This document shows, piece after piece, positions 56,063-64,000 of a stretch of DNA of 64,000 bases. Within the stretch, counting starts at the first letter, position 1. Every line of letters starts with the position of its first letter. Location: NCBI GenBank assembly GCA_963809965.1, contig CAWELU010000008.1, positions 195,877 to 259,876 of the forward strand. The letters run 5' to 3'. A program made the translations under genes and the position numbers. The notes under the pieces are model-generated. The model was not told where the DNA came from. It ran no database searches and saw only the letters and a program-made list of their open reading frames with translations. The stretch comes from CAIWHR01 sp963809965. GTDB taxonomy: Bacteria; Pseudomonadota; Gammaproteobacteria; Burkholderiales; Casimicrobiaceae.

Positions 56063-56067
56063 TCCAG

Positions 56068-57409
56068 TCAGTTGTTTCCACATCGGGATTGGCGCGCCAA
56101 GCGGTGGGCCTCAGACATCGTGAACAGCCCAAGGTCAGCGAAGAAGGCAGTCGGCCAGCGCTGGTGATCGCGTAGGCATCGGCCTTGACCCGGTCGGTGC
56201 TTCTGCCGGCGCAGCATCGCCCGCAACCGGCGGCGAACGAAGCCGTCGATCGAGGTGAATGTGAACCGGTGAGCATGTTGGAAGTAGTCGTACCAGCCGC
56301 GCAGAGTCGGATTGAGGGCCGCAATGACGTACGCCAGGGAGTTCCCCTCGTTACGCTTCGTCTTGGCGCGGATGTTATCGCGCAAGGACGCTAGACTCTT
56401 TTTGCGTACCCAACGCTGCCCTGCTTCAAACCGGTACCCCAGAAACTCGAACCCTTGACCCTCGACACGGCAGTCCCCAACATGGGTTTTGTCCGGATGT
56501 AGCGTCAGGCCGTTCGCACTCACCCAAGCACGCATGCGGGCCAGCGCAGACTCCGCTTCCTCCCGACTGCGACACAACACCACGGCGTCATCAGCGTAGC
56601 GCACCATCACCAACCCAGCCTCACGCATTTCAACGTCAAGCTCGTGAAGGTAAACGTTGGCGAGCAAGGGGCTAATCACTGCCCCTTGCGGACTACCCGA
56701 CATCGGCGTCCACCGCTTCATGTCTTCCATGATGTCTTGCTTGAGAAACCGCTGAACGAGCTCCAGCACCCGACCATCTGCAATCCGTCTGCCCCACTTT
56801 CGCGAGAAGGGGTGCATGGGGAATCGTGTCGAAGTAGCTGTTGCAGGTCCGCGTCCACCACCCAGAAGTGGCCCGCTTTCACATGCCGGTCCACTTCACG
56901 CAGCGCATCTTTGCAGCCGAGACCCGGCCGAAAGCCGAAGCTCCTCGGTTCGAATTCGTGCTCAAAGATCGGCTCGATCACCAATTTCAGGGCCGCCTGA
57001 ACTACGCGGTCCTTCACCGCTGGTATACCGAGCGGGCGCTGCCCCTTGCCCTTGGGTATGTACACACGTCGTACCGGCTGCGGACGATAGCTCCCGTCGC
57101 GCAGCGCTGCCCGCCAATTCGGCCAGATAGCAGTCCCGCCCTTGCGCGAATCGCTCCACGCTCATCCGGTCTACTCCCGCCGCCCCGGCGTTCCGTTCGA
57201 CTCGTGTCCATCCCAGTCGCCAACGTTTCAAGACGCGATACTTTATCGATCAGACTGTGCCATTTACCTCCCTGAACTCCTGTTTGTAGAGCAGCCAACA
57301 TAGCTTCTGTCCAGAGTGGAGCTGGCGCGAATTTCCGCTGCATGGAGCTTCCCAGCGCGCTTGCATCTCGTCTAGTCGTTGCCGACACTGGCGATGCTTC
57401 GACTTCCAT
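56068..57409 (-). pseudogene. ltrA: Group II intron reverse transcriptase/maturase, broken by frameshifts
   Basis: Four fragments follow in order on the minus strand. Frame a (to about 57230): MLAALQTGVQGGKWHSLIDK. Frame b (57231-57065): NAGAAGVDRMSVERFAQGRD. Frame c (57065-56850): MYIPKGKGQRPLGIPAVKDR and DALREVDRHVKAGHFWVVDA. Frame d (56817-56068): MSGSPQGAVISPLLANVYLH, AGLVMVRYADDAVVLCRSRE (YADD catalytic Asp pair), and the maturase X domain RGWYDYFQHAHRFTFTSIDG. At least three shifts break it, so it cannot encode an active enzyme as seen. Confidence 0.85.
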
Positions 57410-57859
57410 CTCTGCTCTCTCCGGTCTTCGGCTATCAACCTTCCTGCCCCACTTCCCTGATACGCCTTTTGCTCTGGCGCACTTCTCCACGGTCCAACCT
57501 ACTGCTCCGTGTCCGGTACTATTGGGACTCTGACTCCTGCCGGCGTTCGCCTCGCTGACAGGTCTCCCCGCTTGCTACGTGCCACCTTCCCATCGTTCCG
57601 TCCTCAACCACGTGGTACGCCGCAGCATCGCTTTATCCGCCACGACAGCGTGCTGCGTTGATTCCAGGCTTCGCCACTTTAGTGCAGGCTCGCCGCCATA
57701 CCCCGCCGAAACAGGTTCGTCATCCTACGGACCGACAGTTCGCTTCCGGTTACTCCCCACCCCGCCTCACGACGACGCAGTTACCCTCCGCTACGGAGCT
57801 GTGGCCAACTCCGACAGGGACTTGCACCCTGCAAGTAGCACGCCCTCACGGGCGTACAC

Positions 57860-57934
57860 TAAACGCCGGATGACGGCGAGATCCTTCGTGGTCCAGATTG
57901 TGCCGTGATTGCTGTGTGCTTTCTTGCGGGCCAT
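57860..57934 (-). CDS. Small HTH-like gene, 5' exon (before the group II intron)
   Basis: An ATG at 57934 behind a good AAGGAGAG site reads MARKKAHSNHGTIWTTKDLA then VIRRL, up to the intron at 57859. Together with the 3' exon at 55993-55814 it would make an 84-residue protein. Without splicing translation would stop in the intron. The group II intron lost its intact maturase, so splicing in the cell is uncertain. Confidence 0.6.
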
Positions 57935-58352
57935 CGGCCTCTCTCCTTCGTTTGGACATTTCGGCGCGTCGCCTCTGCCACCGCGTTCTCAGCATACCGC
58001 ACACGCTGGCCGTATTGTCGTTGGCAAGTACCGACCTTCCTGTCGCGGCCACCTCTTGCATTGATCGCCTTTGCGCTAGCGCTAGACATTTGTTGCCCCC
58101 CAATGCATCTCACGGTCGATGCGGCGCTCCGCCATTCCGCTCCTGTCCCACTGCGCGGCCCTGTCCTGTCCGTGGTCCCACGCGACAGCGCCGCTGGCAG
58201 AAAACACTGAGCTCACGCCACCTCCGATTAGATATGTGCGCATCCGCCCTCGGTCGTAGCGATGACCAAGCGTTTGGCGCCGCGTCGCGAACTCCGGGCG
58301 ATGACGTGTGTGAGAGCGTGAGCGCGCTTCGCCTCGGCACGCGAAAGCGCGT
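57935..58352. other. Gene-free spacer
   Basis: About 420 bases between the divergent small genes. It should hold their promoters. A region around 58200-58350 is rich in CGC/GCG runs; no clear hairpin terminator or known repeat is seen. Confidence 0.35.
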
Positions 58353-58538
58353 ATGCTAGTCGTCTCGATCCTTGGGAGAAACGGCGTGGTTCTGTGCCCC
58401 ATCGCGCTCGCCGTCGGCTGTAAGAAATGCCCCGCGTTCCCGGTATGCCCGGTTAAGACCGTCATTGGCGATTACCGTCCGGACGAACATCCGCCACGAG
58501 ACGCGGCTAGCAAGCCCACACGCAAACGGCAGAAGTAG
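58353..58538 (+). CDS. Small four-cysteine conserved protein
   Basis: A 61-residue protein: MLVVSILGRNGVVLCPIALA, then VGCKKCPAFPVCPVKTVIGD, followed by a basic tail. The C-P-I-A-x-A-V-G-C-K-K-C-P-x-x-x-x-C-P-x-K-T-V-I-G-D-Y pattern recurs in small hypothetical proteins of proteobacteria and could hold one metal ion or Fe-S cluster. No partner gene is obvious. Function unknown. Confidence 0.55.
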   Translation: MLVVSILGRNGVVLCPIALAVGCKKCPAFPVCPVKTVIGDYRPDEHPPRDAASKPTRKRQK

Positions 58539-58759
58539 CGGTCCCACGCAGCGGCGATGCCCGAGCGCGGTCGGGTGTGGGGGGCACGTTCCTGCGTGAT
58601 GACATCGACTGCGCGCCAACGCAATTTTTGCGCTCCATCTCGCGTCCATCGCGCCGGACCGCCTACGACGCTCGCTATCCTGCGCTTGTTTCCGTGGCAA
58701 CCAACGTGGCAACCGCCGTCGTGGCAACTAGTTGCCGAAGCGCGCCCATCGTATTGTCC

Positions 58760-58905
58760 ATGCCGGCGATCCTCGAGGCCACGTCCCTGGAGGAAGCCAT
58801 CGAGCTCACCAGGCGCTTCCTGAAGGTCCACGGGGATGTACGGGACCTCGAATGCGAGGTGCGCCCGCTAGACGGGCCGGAGTTCGGCGCGCGGGCGGGT
58901 TGCGC
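58760..58905 (+). pseudogene. YciI/DGPF-type protein, C-terminal fragment
   Basis: The frame MPAILEATSLEEAIELTRRF then LKVHGDVRDLECEVRPLDGP matches the end of YCII-related proteins (E-A-x-x-L-E-E-A-I-x-L ... C-E-V-R-P-L). The usual N-terminal part with the conserved His/Asp is missing, and codons after 58905 are unrelated. Frames upstream do not restore it. Confidence 0.5.
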
Positions 58906-58953
58906 GACATCGTGTACACCGCCCCGTGCCGCAGGCCTTGGTTCAGCCTCGCC

Positions 58954-59044
58954 CTACTTGCGCGGATACACCTTCTCGAAGGCCGCGATGAGCGCGGCCC
59001 GATCGGCCGGCCCCTGCTCCCAGGACGGGACGCCTTCGGGGATC
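58954..59044 (-). pseudogene. C-terminal scrap of an unidentified gene
   Basis: Reading minus from 59044: IPEGVPSWEQGPADRAALIA, then AFEKVYPRK and a TAG. The codon bias and a natural-looking C-terminus suggest a gene end, cut off upstream by the IS21 element. The family is not recognised. Confidence 0.3.
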
Positions 59045-59325
59045 GAGGCCGAGGGCGCGGTGCATATTCCGGCGAAGTTGACCGATGAATCCGACGATGT
59101 TGACCGCGTGGTGAGTTACGGTGCGTGGGGTTCAGATTTTAGCGCAGTCGGTCATCATCGCTGTCAATTTTGGTTCTCGAGAGCGGATGCACCACAGCGG
59201 GGCGGCCAGGAAGGCCTGCAAACGCTTGGACGGAGGTTGCGGGTCATTGGGTAGCTCCGGTTTGATGCCAGTGCGTCGGGTTTTGCTTCGGGGCGGTGGG
59301 CAACGCGGCGGTGGAGGGTTTGCGT

Positions 59326-60078
59326 TCACGATTTTCTCGATCCTTTTTCGGTGGTCTTCTTGCGTAGCGACTCGCCTTTGAGCATGAGGCGATGACTGCC
59401 GTGCACGATGCGATCGAGGATGGCGTCGGCCAAGGTCGGATCATTGAGGTAGGCGTACCAATGCTCGACCGGCAGTTGACTGGTGATCAGGGTGGCTTTG
59501 CCGGTGGTGCGATCGTCAAGCAGTTCGAGCAAGTCGTTGCGTTCGGGCTGGCCGATCGGCGCGAGGCCCCAATCGTCGAGGATCAGCAGATCGGTGCGGG
59601 CGAGTTGCTGCAGGCGACGACTGAAGCTGCCGTCGCCGTGGGCGATGCGCAGTTCTTCGAGCAGGCGGCTGAAGCGGGTGTAGAGGACGGCAAAGCCCTG
59701 CCGACAGGCGGCTTGGCCCAGTGCACAGGCGAGCCAGGTCTTGCCGAGGCCGGTGGCGCCGGTGATGAGGACGCTGTGTCCGCTGCGAATCCAGTCGGCG
59801 CCGGCGAGACTCGCGAGCTGCCGCGGATCGAGACCGCGGGCACTGCGCGTGTCGAGATCCTCGATGCAGGCGTCGGGATACTTGAGCTTGGCTTGTTTGA
59901 GCAGGCGTTCCAAGCGCCGGGTATCGCGCCAGGCGAGTTCGCGATCGACCAGCAGGCCGAAGCGATCTTCGAAGGCGAGTCCGGTGGCGACCGGTTGGGT
60001 GAGTTGCTCCTCGAAGGCGCGGGCCATGCCATCCAGGCGCAGGGTGCGCAGGTGAGTGACGGTTTGTTGGGTCAGCAT
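59326..60078 (-). CDS. istB: IS21 helper ATPase IstB
   Basis: A 250-residue AAA+ protein. N-terminal helical IstB domain: THLRTLRLDGMARAFEEQLT. Walker A LITGATGLGKTWLACALGQ, Walker B TDLLILDDWGLAPIG, then LITSQLPVEHWYAYLNDPTL and ADAILDRIVHGSHRLMLKGE. It assists the IstA transposase in target choice. It lies 21 bases after istA in the same direction. Intact, so the element may be mobile. Confidence 0.92.
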   Translation of the reverse strand: MLTQQTVTHLRTLRLDGMARAFEEQLTQPVATGLAFEDRFGLLVDRELAWRDTRRLERLLKQAKLKYPDACIEDLDTRSARGLDPRQLASLAGADWIRSGHSVLITGATGLGKTWLACALGQAACRQGFAVLYTRFSRLLEELRIAHGDGSFSRRLQQLARTDLLILDDWGLAPIGQPERNDLLELLDDRTTGKATLITSQLPVEHWYAYLNDPTLADAILDRIVHGSHRLMLKGESLRKKTTEKGSRKS

Positions 60079-60099
60079 CGAACGATCTCCTTCAATGGG

Positions 60100-61662
60100 T
60101 CAGTGGTAGTACTCAGGACCGCGCACGTTGGCGTGCGCGGGCAGGACGGTGTCGACCAACAGCGTGGCGGTGGTGGGCTGGCGGTCGAGGCCGGCGGCGA
60201 GGATCGAGGCGACCGACTTGCGGGTCTTGGCGCCGAGCGCGAGCGCGCGCACGCAGCCGGCTTCGAGCCGGGCGTCGCCGTATTTGCGTGCCAGCGCGAG
60301 CAGACCGAGGCAGGCGCGGTAGCCTTGCTCGGGATGCGGCTTGGATTCGAGCAGGTGCGTGACCAGGTGCCCGGTCGCGACGCCGATGGTTGTCGCCCAG
60401 TGCAGCAGCCGGGCCGGAGTCCATTCCCGATGGGCGCGATGCGCCGCCGGCATGTGCTCGGCGATCGTGCTGTAGCCGCCGCGGCGATGCGAACGGGCGT
60501 GGCTCGCCACGCGCTGATGGCGGAACAGCACCTCGACCGTAGTGCGGGTGATCCGCAGTTCGACCTCCTGGCCGACCAGGGCATGGGGCACCGAGTAGTA
60601 GTGGTGCGCGAACTCGACGTGGTAATCGAGACGCGAGACCCGTGCTCGCTTGAAGTCGGCATACTCGAAGGCGGTGCTTGGCAGCGGCCGCAACGCCGGC
60701 CGATCGAGCAGCTCGAACCAGCTGCGGCGCGAGCCCTCGAGTTTCTGGAACGGCCGGTCGTTGAGTTCGCCGAGCAATTGCCGAATGGCCGTGTTGAGTT
60801 CGGTCAGGCTGTGGAAGCGCCAATGCCGCAGCCGAGCCAGAATCCAGCGCTCGACCAGCAGCACCCCGGCTTCGACCTTGGCCTTGTCCTGCGGTTTGCG
60901 CGGCCGCGCCGGCAGGATGGCGCAGCCGTAATGCTCGGCCAGCGCTTCGTAGGTGCGATTGGCGATCGGCTCGTAGCGGTCCGGGTCGCGAATGAGAGCG
61001 CGTGGATTATCCGGCACCAACAGCGCCGGGGCGCCGCCAAAGAAGGTGAACGCATTGCCGTGGGCGGCGATCCAGTCGACCTTCGACTCGGTGGCGGTCG
61101 CCTCGGCATAGGTGTAATTCGATGCACCCCACACGGCGACGAAGATGTGGGCGCGCGTGATCTCGCCACTCGCCGGGTCGATCAGCGGGACCGTCGGCCC
61201 AGCGTAGTCGACGAACAGCTTCTCGCCGGCGACGTGGATCTGGCGCATCGAGCGGCGCAGCCGTTGCCGAAACTCGAGGTAGCGCTCGCAGAAGCGCGAC
61301 CGACTGTAGGGAACGCCCTGGGCTTGCGCCCGATACTCCTCCCACAGCAATTGCAGCGTGACGCCTTTGCGCCGCAGCTCGCGATGGACCTGGGCGAAAT
61401 CGGGAACGGCAAACTGCGGGTAGATGTAGCGTTGCGGATGCAGTCGCGCGGAAAGCGCCGCGTCGTCGAGCCTCAGCGCTTCGCTGTGCGTCAATCCCGC
61501 GGCTGCGGCTGCCGCCAGGTAGTTCGCCACCGAGCCCTTGGCGATACCCAACGCGGCGGCGATTTGCGCGTTGGGCAACGCGCATTCGTGCTTGAGACGC
61601 AGAACTTCTCGAATTCGGCGCATGGTAATCCGGTTGGCTGGCACCGCAGGCTCCCTGAACAA
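60100..61662 (-). CDS. istA: IS21 transposase IstA
   Basis: A 520-residue DDE integrase. HTH: TMRRIREVLRLKHECALPNA, then QIAAALGIAKGSVANYLAAA. Catalytic core: GEKLFVDYAGPTVPLIDPAS (first Asp), GGAPALLVPDNPRALIRDPD (second Asp), RPRKPQDKAKVEAGVLLVER (Glu in K-V-E). The C-terminal Mu-type domain (HYYSVPHALVGQEVELRITR) follows. The frame is full length and precedes istB as is usual. Confidence 0.92.
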   Translation of the reverse strand: MFREPAVPANRITMRRIREVLRLKHECALPNAQIAAALGIAKGSVANYLAAAAAAGLTHSEALRLDDAALSARLHPQRYIYPQFAVPDFAQVHRELRRKGVTLQLLWEEYRAQAQGVPYSRSRFCERYLEFRQRLRRSMRQIHVAGEKLFVDYAGPTVPLIDPASGEITRAHIFVAVWGASNYTYAEATATESKVDWIAAHGNAFTFFGGAPALLVPDNPRALIRDPDRYEPIANRTYEALAEHYGCAILPARPRKPQDKAKVEAGVLLVERWILARLRHWRFHSLTELNTAIRQLLGELNDRPFQKLEGSRRSWFELLDRPALRPLPSTAFEYADFKRARVSRLDYHVEFAHHYYSVPHALVGQEVELRITRTTVEVLFRHQRVASHARSHRRGGYSTIAEHMPAAHRAHREWTPARLLHWATTIGVATGHLVTHLLESKPHPEQGYRACLGLLALARKYGDARLEAGCVRALALGAKTRKSVASILAAGLDRQPTTATLLVDTVLPAHANVRGPEYYH

Positions 61663-61800
61663 AAGGGAGCGAGCGTACCCGGCCGCAGGTTCGAATTACC
61701 ACGCACCGCAACGTCGCCACCACCATCCCGAGCCCGCAATCCGGGCATCGTGACCGCCCATCCGACCAACCTGACCGCGGTTTCCGACGTGCCCGCGAAA

Positions 61801-61882
61801 GCGGTCATCATCCGTCGGATTCACCGGTCAACATCGTCGGATTCGGCGGTCATCATCCGTCGGAAACCCCGGTCACCTTCCG
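61801..61882. repeat. Multiple terminal repeats of the IS21 right end
   Basis: Four consecutive variants of a roughly 20-base repeat with core GGTCA(T/A)C(A/T)TCCGTCGGA (starting near 61802, 61826, 61848 and 61870). The second copy is the exact inverse of 59087-59106. Such arrays bind IstA in IS21 elements. Confidence 0.75.
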
Positions 61883-61945
61883 TCGGAATACACAAATACA
61901 TGGCTGGGAGCCGACGGTGCGCGGCTCCGGCGTCAGGTGTGGCTA

Positions 61946-63315
61946 GTCCATCGGTCGGAGGTCGGACAGTATCGTCGGCACGAGTTCGGAGACGGTCGGA
62001 TGAATGTGCATCGCGCGGCGGACCACCGTCCACGGCGCCTTTGCGTACATCAAGTCGAGAATCGAGTGGATGACCTCGTCGCCGCCCGTGCCGAGGATCG
62101 CGGCGCCTAGGATGGCGCCGGTCTCGGCGTCGACCGCGATCTTCATGAATCCCTGAGTCTCGCCCTTTTCGACCGCGCGCCCGACGCGCGTCATCGGCCG
62201 CTTGGCGGTGAGCGCCTTGCGTCCGCTCTTGCGAATCTCGGCCTCCGTCATCCCGGCTCGACCGAGCGGCGGATCGACGTACAGCGCGTACGCGGTGATC
62301 CGATCGCTCACGCGGCGCGGATCGTTCTCGAGCAAGTTCGCGATGACGATCTCACCGTCGTTGTACGAGGTGTGCGTGAACGCGCCCTTGCCGTTGCAAT
62401 CGCCGAGCGCCCAGACTCCCGGGACGCTGGTGCGGAGCTGGTCGTCGACCACGACGTAGCCCCGATCATCGACGGCAACGCCCGCCTCGTCGAGGCCCAG
62501 ATCGTCGGTATTCGGACGGCGGCCGACGGCGAGCAACACGTGCGTGCCGTGGACCTGCGGCGCACCGTCGGTGCAATCGACGCCGGCGGTGATCTCTTCG
62601 CCGCGCTTGGCGAAGGAGATGCACTTCGCGTTCACGCGCACCTCGACACCCTCGTGCTCGACGATCTCCCGGATCGCGGTCGACACGTCTTCGTCCTCGC
62701 GGCCGATGAGCCGCGGCCCCATCTCGATGATCGTGACCTCGGCGCCGAAGCGCCGGAACATCTGGCCGAACTCGAGACCGATGTAACTGCCGCCGACGAC
62801 GATCAGGTGTTTCGGCAGAAAGTCCACCGACATCATCGAGCTATTGGTGAGGAAGTCGATCTCGTGAACGCCGGGCATGTCGGGAACGAGCGCTCGGCCG
62901 CCGACGTTGAGAAAGATCTTGTCGGCGCGCAGGCGCTCTCGCTGACGCTCACCTCCTGCGCGGATTCGAAGCGGGCGTGGCCCTGATAGACGGTGCAGTT
63001 CTCCATGCTCCGCAGCCAGTCTTCGAGACCGGTGCGCGACTCCCTCGAGACCGCCTCTTTCCGGGCCATGACCCGCTTCATGTCGACACGCACCGAGCCG
63101 ACGTCCACGCCATACTCGGCGGCGCGAGCGGCCACGCGCGCCGCGTACGCGCTCGCCACCATCGTCTTGGTCGGAATGCAGCCGGTATTGACGCACGTTC
63201 CGCCGAAGGCGTTGCGCTCGATTACCGCGACTTTCATGCCGGCGCCCGCGAGACGCGAGGTCACGTACGGGCCGGCTTGGCCGGTGCCGATGACGATCGC
63301 GTCGTAGGTAGTCAC
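61946..63315 (-). pseudogene. FAD-dependent pyridine nucleotide-disulfide oxidoreductase (mercuric reductase-like), frameshifted
   Basis: From a GTG at 63315 the first frame reads TYDAIVIGTGQAGPYVTSRL, AGAGMKVAVIERNAFGGTCV, NTGCIPTKTMVASAYAARVA with redox pair C-x4-C, up to about 62945 (FESAQEVSV). The next frame continues LRADKIFLNVGGRALVPDMP, LPKHLIVVGGSYIGLEFGQM (NAD site), TSVPGVWALGDCNGKGAFTH (FAD), and ends IHPTVSELVPTILSDLRPMD. One base lost near 62945 explains the break. The family includes mercuric reductases and lipoamide-dehydrogenase-like enzymes. GTGA overlap couples it to the gene before. Confidence 0.8.
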
Positions 63316-63967
63316 GACATTAGTTCCGTGCCCGCCTGCTCGCGCACGATGTACTCGGCGTACCACTCCGGCCAGTTCTCGTCGTACTGCCCGCCGGTCC
63401 GCTCCTCATGCTTTCCATGCGCGGCCCCGGCCCGACGAAGCGCGCCCGCAAGGTCGGCGACGGATGCGAAGGTGGTCTCGGTCTCAATGCGCCCGGGCGC
63501 ACGCGTCGTCACCTCCTGCAGCAGCCAACCGTTGCCGTCGGGATCGTGGAACGACGCGAACGAGTGGTAGCTCGCAGGCTCGGCCGCCGGGCCACTGACG
63601 CGGAGCCGCCCGAACAGGTAGGGCTCATCCGGGCCGGCGTACTCCCCGGCGGGTCGTGGAACACCTCGCTGATAGCGACGCCCTTGCCGAGCAGCTCGGC
63701 ACGGGCGGCCTGAATATCGGAGACGATCAGGTAGAGGCCCTGGGCAGAGCCCGGCGGCGCGGCGGTGACGTTTTCGCCGAAGATGATCGAACAGCCGGAG
63801 CCGGGCGGCGTGAACTGAATGACGCGAAAGTCGTTGCCGCTGTCGAAATCAGCATCGAGGCGCCAGCCGAGCTGCGCGTAGAACTCCTTGGCGCGGTCCA
63901 CATCCGAGACGGGAATGACGACGATCTCGAGCTTCAGGTCGTTGCTGCGGACCTTCGTCGTGCTCAT
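63312..63967 (-). pseudogene. VOC (glyoxalase/bleomycin resistance) family protein with C-terminal extension, frameshifted
   Basis: From the ATG at 63967 (AGGAGG upstream): LKLEIVVIPVSDVDRAKEFY, AQLGWRLDADFDSGNDFRVI, QFTPPGSGCSIIFGENVTAA, VSDIQAARAELLGKGVAISE. At about 63660 the frame is lost; in the neighbouring frame GEYAGPDEPYLFGRLRVSG, then SYHSFASFHDPDGNGWLLQE continues normally. One missing base in the GACCCGCCGGGG tract fits. A further 65-residue C-terminal piece (TTFASVADLAGALRRAGAAH, then GGQYDENWPEWYAEYIVREQ) ends at 63312 and overlaps the oxidoreductase start. Confidence 0.75.
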
Positions 63968-64000
63968 CGTGGCCTCCTGAGTTGTGTCAGCTCGTGTGCA

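Larger units (their letters stand above)
55994..57859 (-). mobile_element. Group II intron (ORF decayed), about 1.87 kb
   Basis: The 5' end GTGTACGCCC is at 57859-57850 (minus strand), followed by domain I-like sequence (GTGCAAGTCCCTGTCGGAGT, then GGCCACAGCTCCGTAGC). An intron-encoded reverse transcriptase lies at 57409-56068, a domain V hairpin at 56062-56030, and the 3' end CTACCCCT is at about 55994. The boundary is set by the host frame (TTA|ATC) and is uncertain by one or two bases. The intron splits a small HTH-like gene. Confidence 0.75.
59075..61885 (-). mobile_element. IS21-family insertion sequence, complete
   Basis: About 2.8 kb with both istA and istB on the minus strand. The left end carries GAATCCGACGATGTTGACCG (59087-59106) and the right end its exact inverse at 61825-61844. 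The right end further contains three or four tandem copies of a GGTCA-TCNGTCGGA type repeat (61801-61882), the multiple terminal repeats known from IS21. The outer borders are approximate. Confidence 0.85.

Noticed and set aside
57478..57482. GTGCG at 57482 as the 5' end of the group II intron
   Set aside because: It would leave only about 180 bases for domains I to IV before the reverse transcriptase; the GTGTACGCCC at 57859 gives a normal 1.87-kb intron and fits the exon frame.
59392..62073. Very long plus-strand frame (about 890 codons) across IS21
   Set aside because: It is antisense to the intact istA and istB genes and has no domain of its own; such frames are common opposite GC-rich genes.

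Overview
The window is about 64 kb of GC-rich DNA (roughly 60-65 % by eye) and reads like an accessory region of a betaproteobacterium, probably of the Burkholderiales type. That is an inference from the LysR/metallo-hydrolase pair, the sigma-54 regulator, the IS repertoire and the GC-rich intergenic mosaics. No rRNA, tRNA or CRISPR array was seen.

The centrepiece, about 6.2-39.7 kb, is a nearly complete extracellular contractile injection system (eCIS; Afp/PVC-like, phage-tail-derived). A sigma-54 activator that lacks a sensor domain (6186-7130) is followed by a textbook -24/-12 promoter (7166-7180) and a DUF3467-like protein. Then come one sheath, one inner tube, a zinc-ribbon baseplate protein, a proline-rich linker protein, a DUF4255 cap, a tandem AAA+ ATPase, tube-initiator and LysM proteins, gpD hub, gpV spike, PAAR-like tip, gp25, two gpJ-like baseplate proteins (the first frameshifted), a gpI-like protein with a beta-helix, and a DUF6519 protein with a lysine-rich tail. 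The genes are tightly packed and many overlap by 1-4 bases, which suggests one long transcription unit. I recognise no classical tape measure or fibre gene.

The structural genes run into an unusual accessory module. It holds an unrecognised protein plus an ATP-grasp ligase (28790-30483) and then five different proteins that share the DUF4157 (eCIS cargo-associated) HExxH domain but have unrelated C-termini: HET-C-like, papain-like Cys/His, zincin-like, alpha/beta-hydrolase, and one unknown encoded on the opposite strand. I read this as a contractile nanosyringe with a multi-toxin payload.

The flanks are a graveyard of mobile DNA. On the left (0-6 kb) are fragments of IS3, resolvase, IS481 and IS30 elements, with a PflX-type radical SAM gene, two small genes and a beheaded ABC-transporter binding protein. 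On the right (39.9-64 kb) are chimeric tyrosine-integrase fragments, DUF599 and M13 peptidase genes, an IS630, a small integron-like scar with a GNAT cassette, an IS1182, a LysR/metallo-hydrolase pair, a chloroperoxidase-like hydrolase, an IS110/IS1111, a decayed group II intron splitting a small gene, an IS21, and a frameshifted oxidoreductase and VOC pair at the edge.

At least four otherwise good genes are broken by a single-base indel. This may be real decay or base-calling error, and raw reads would decide.
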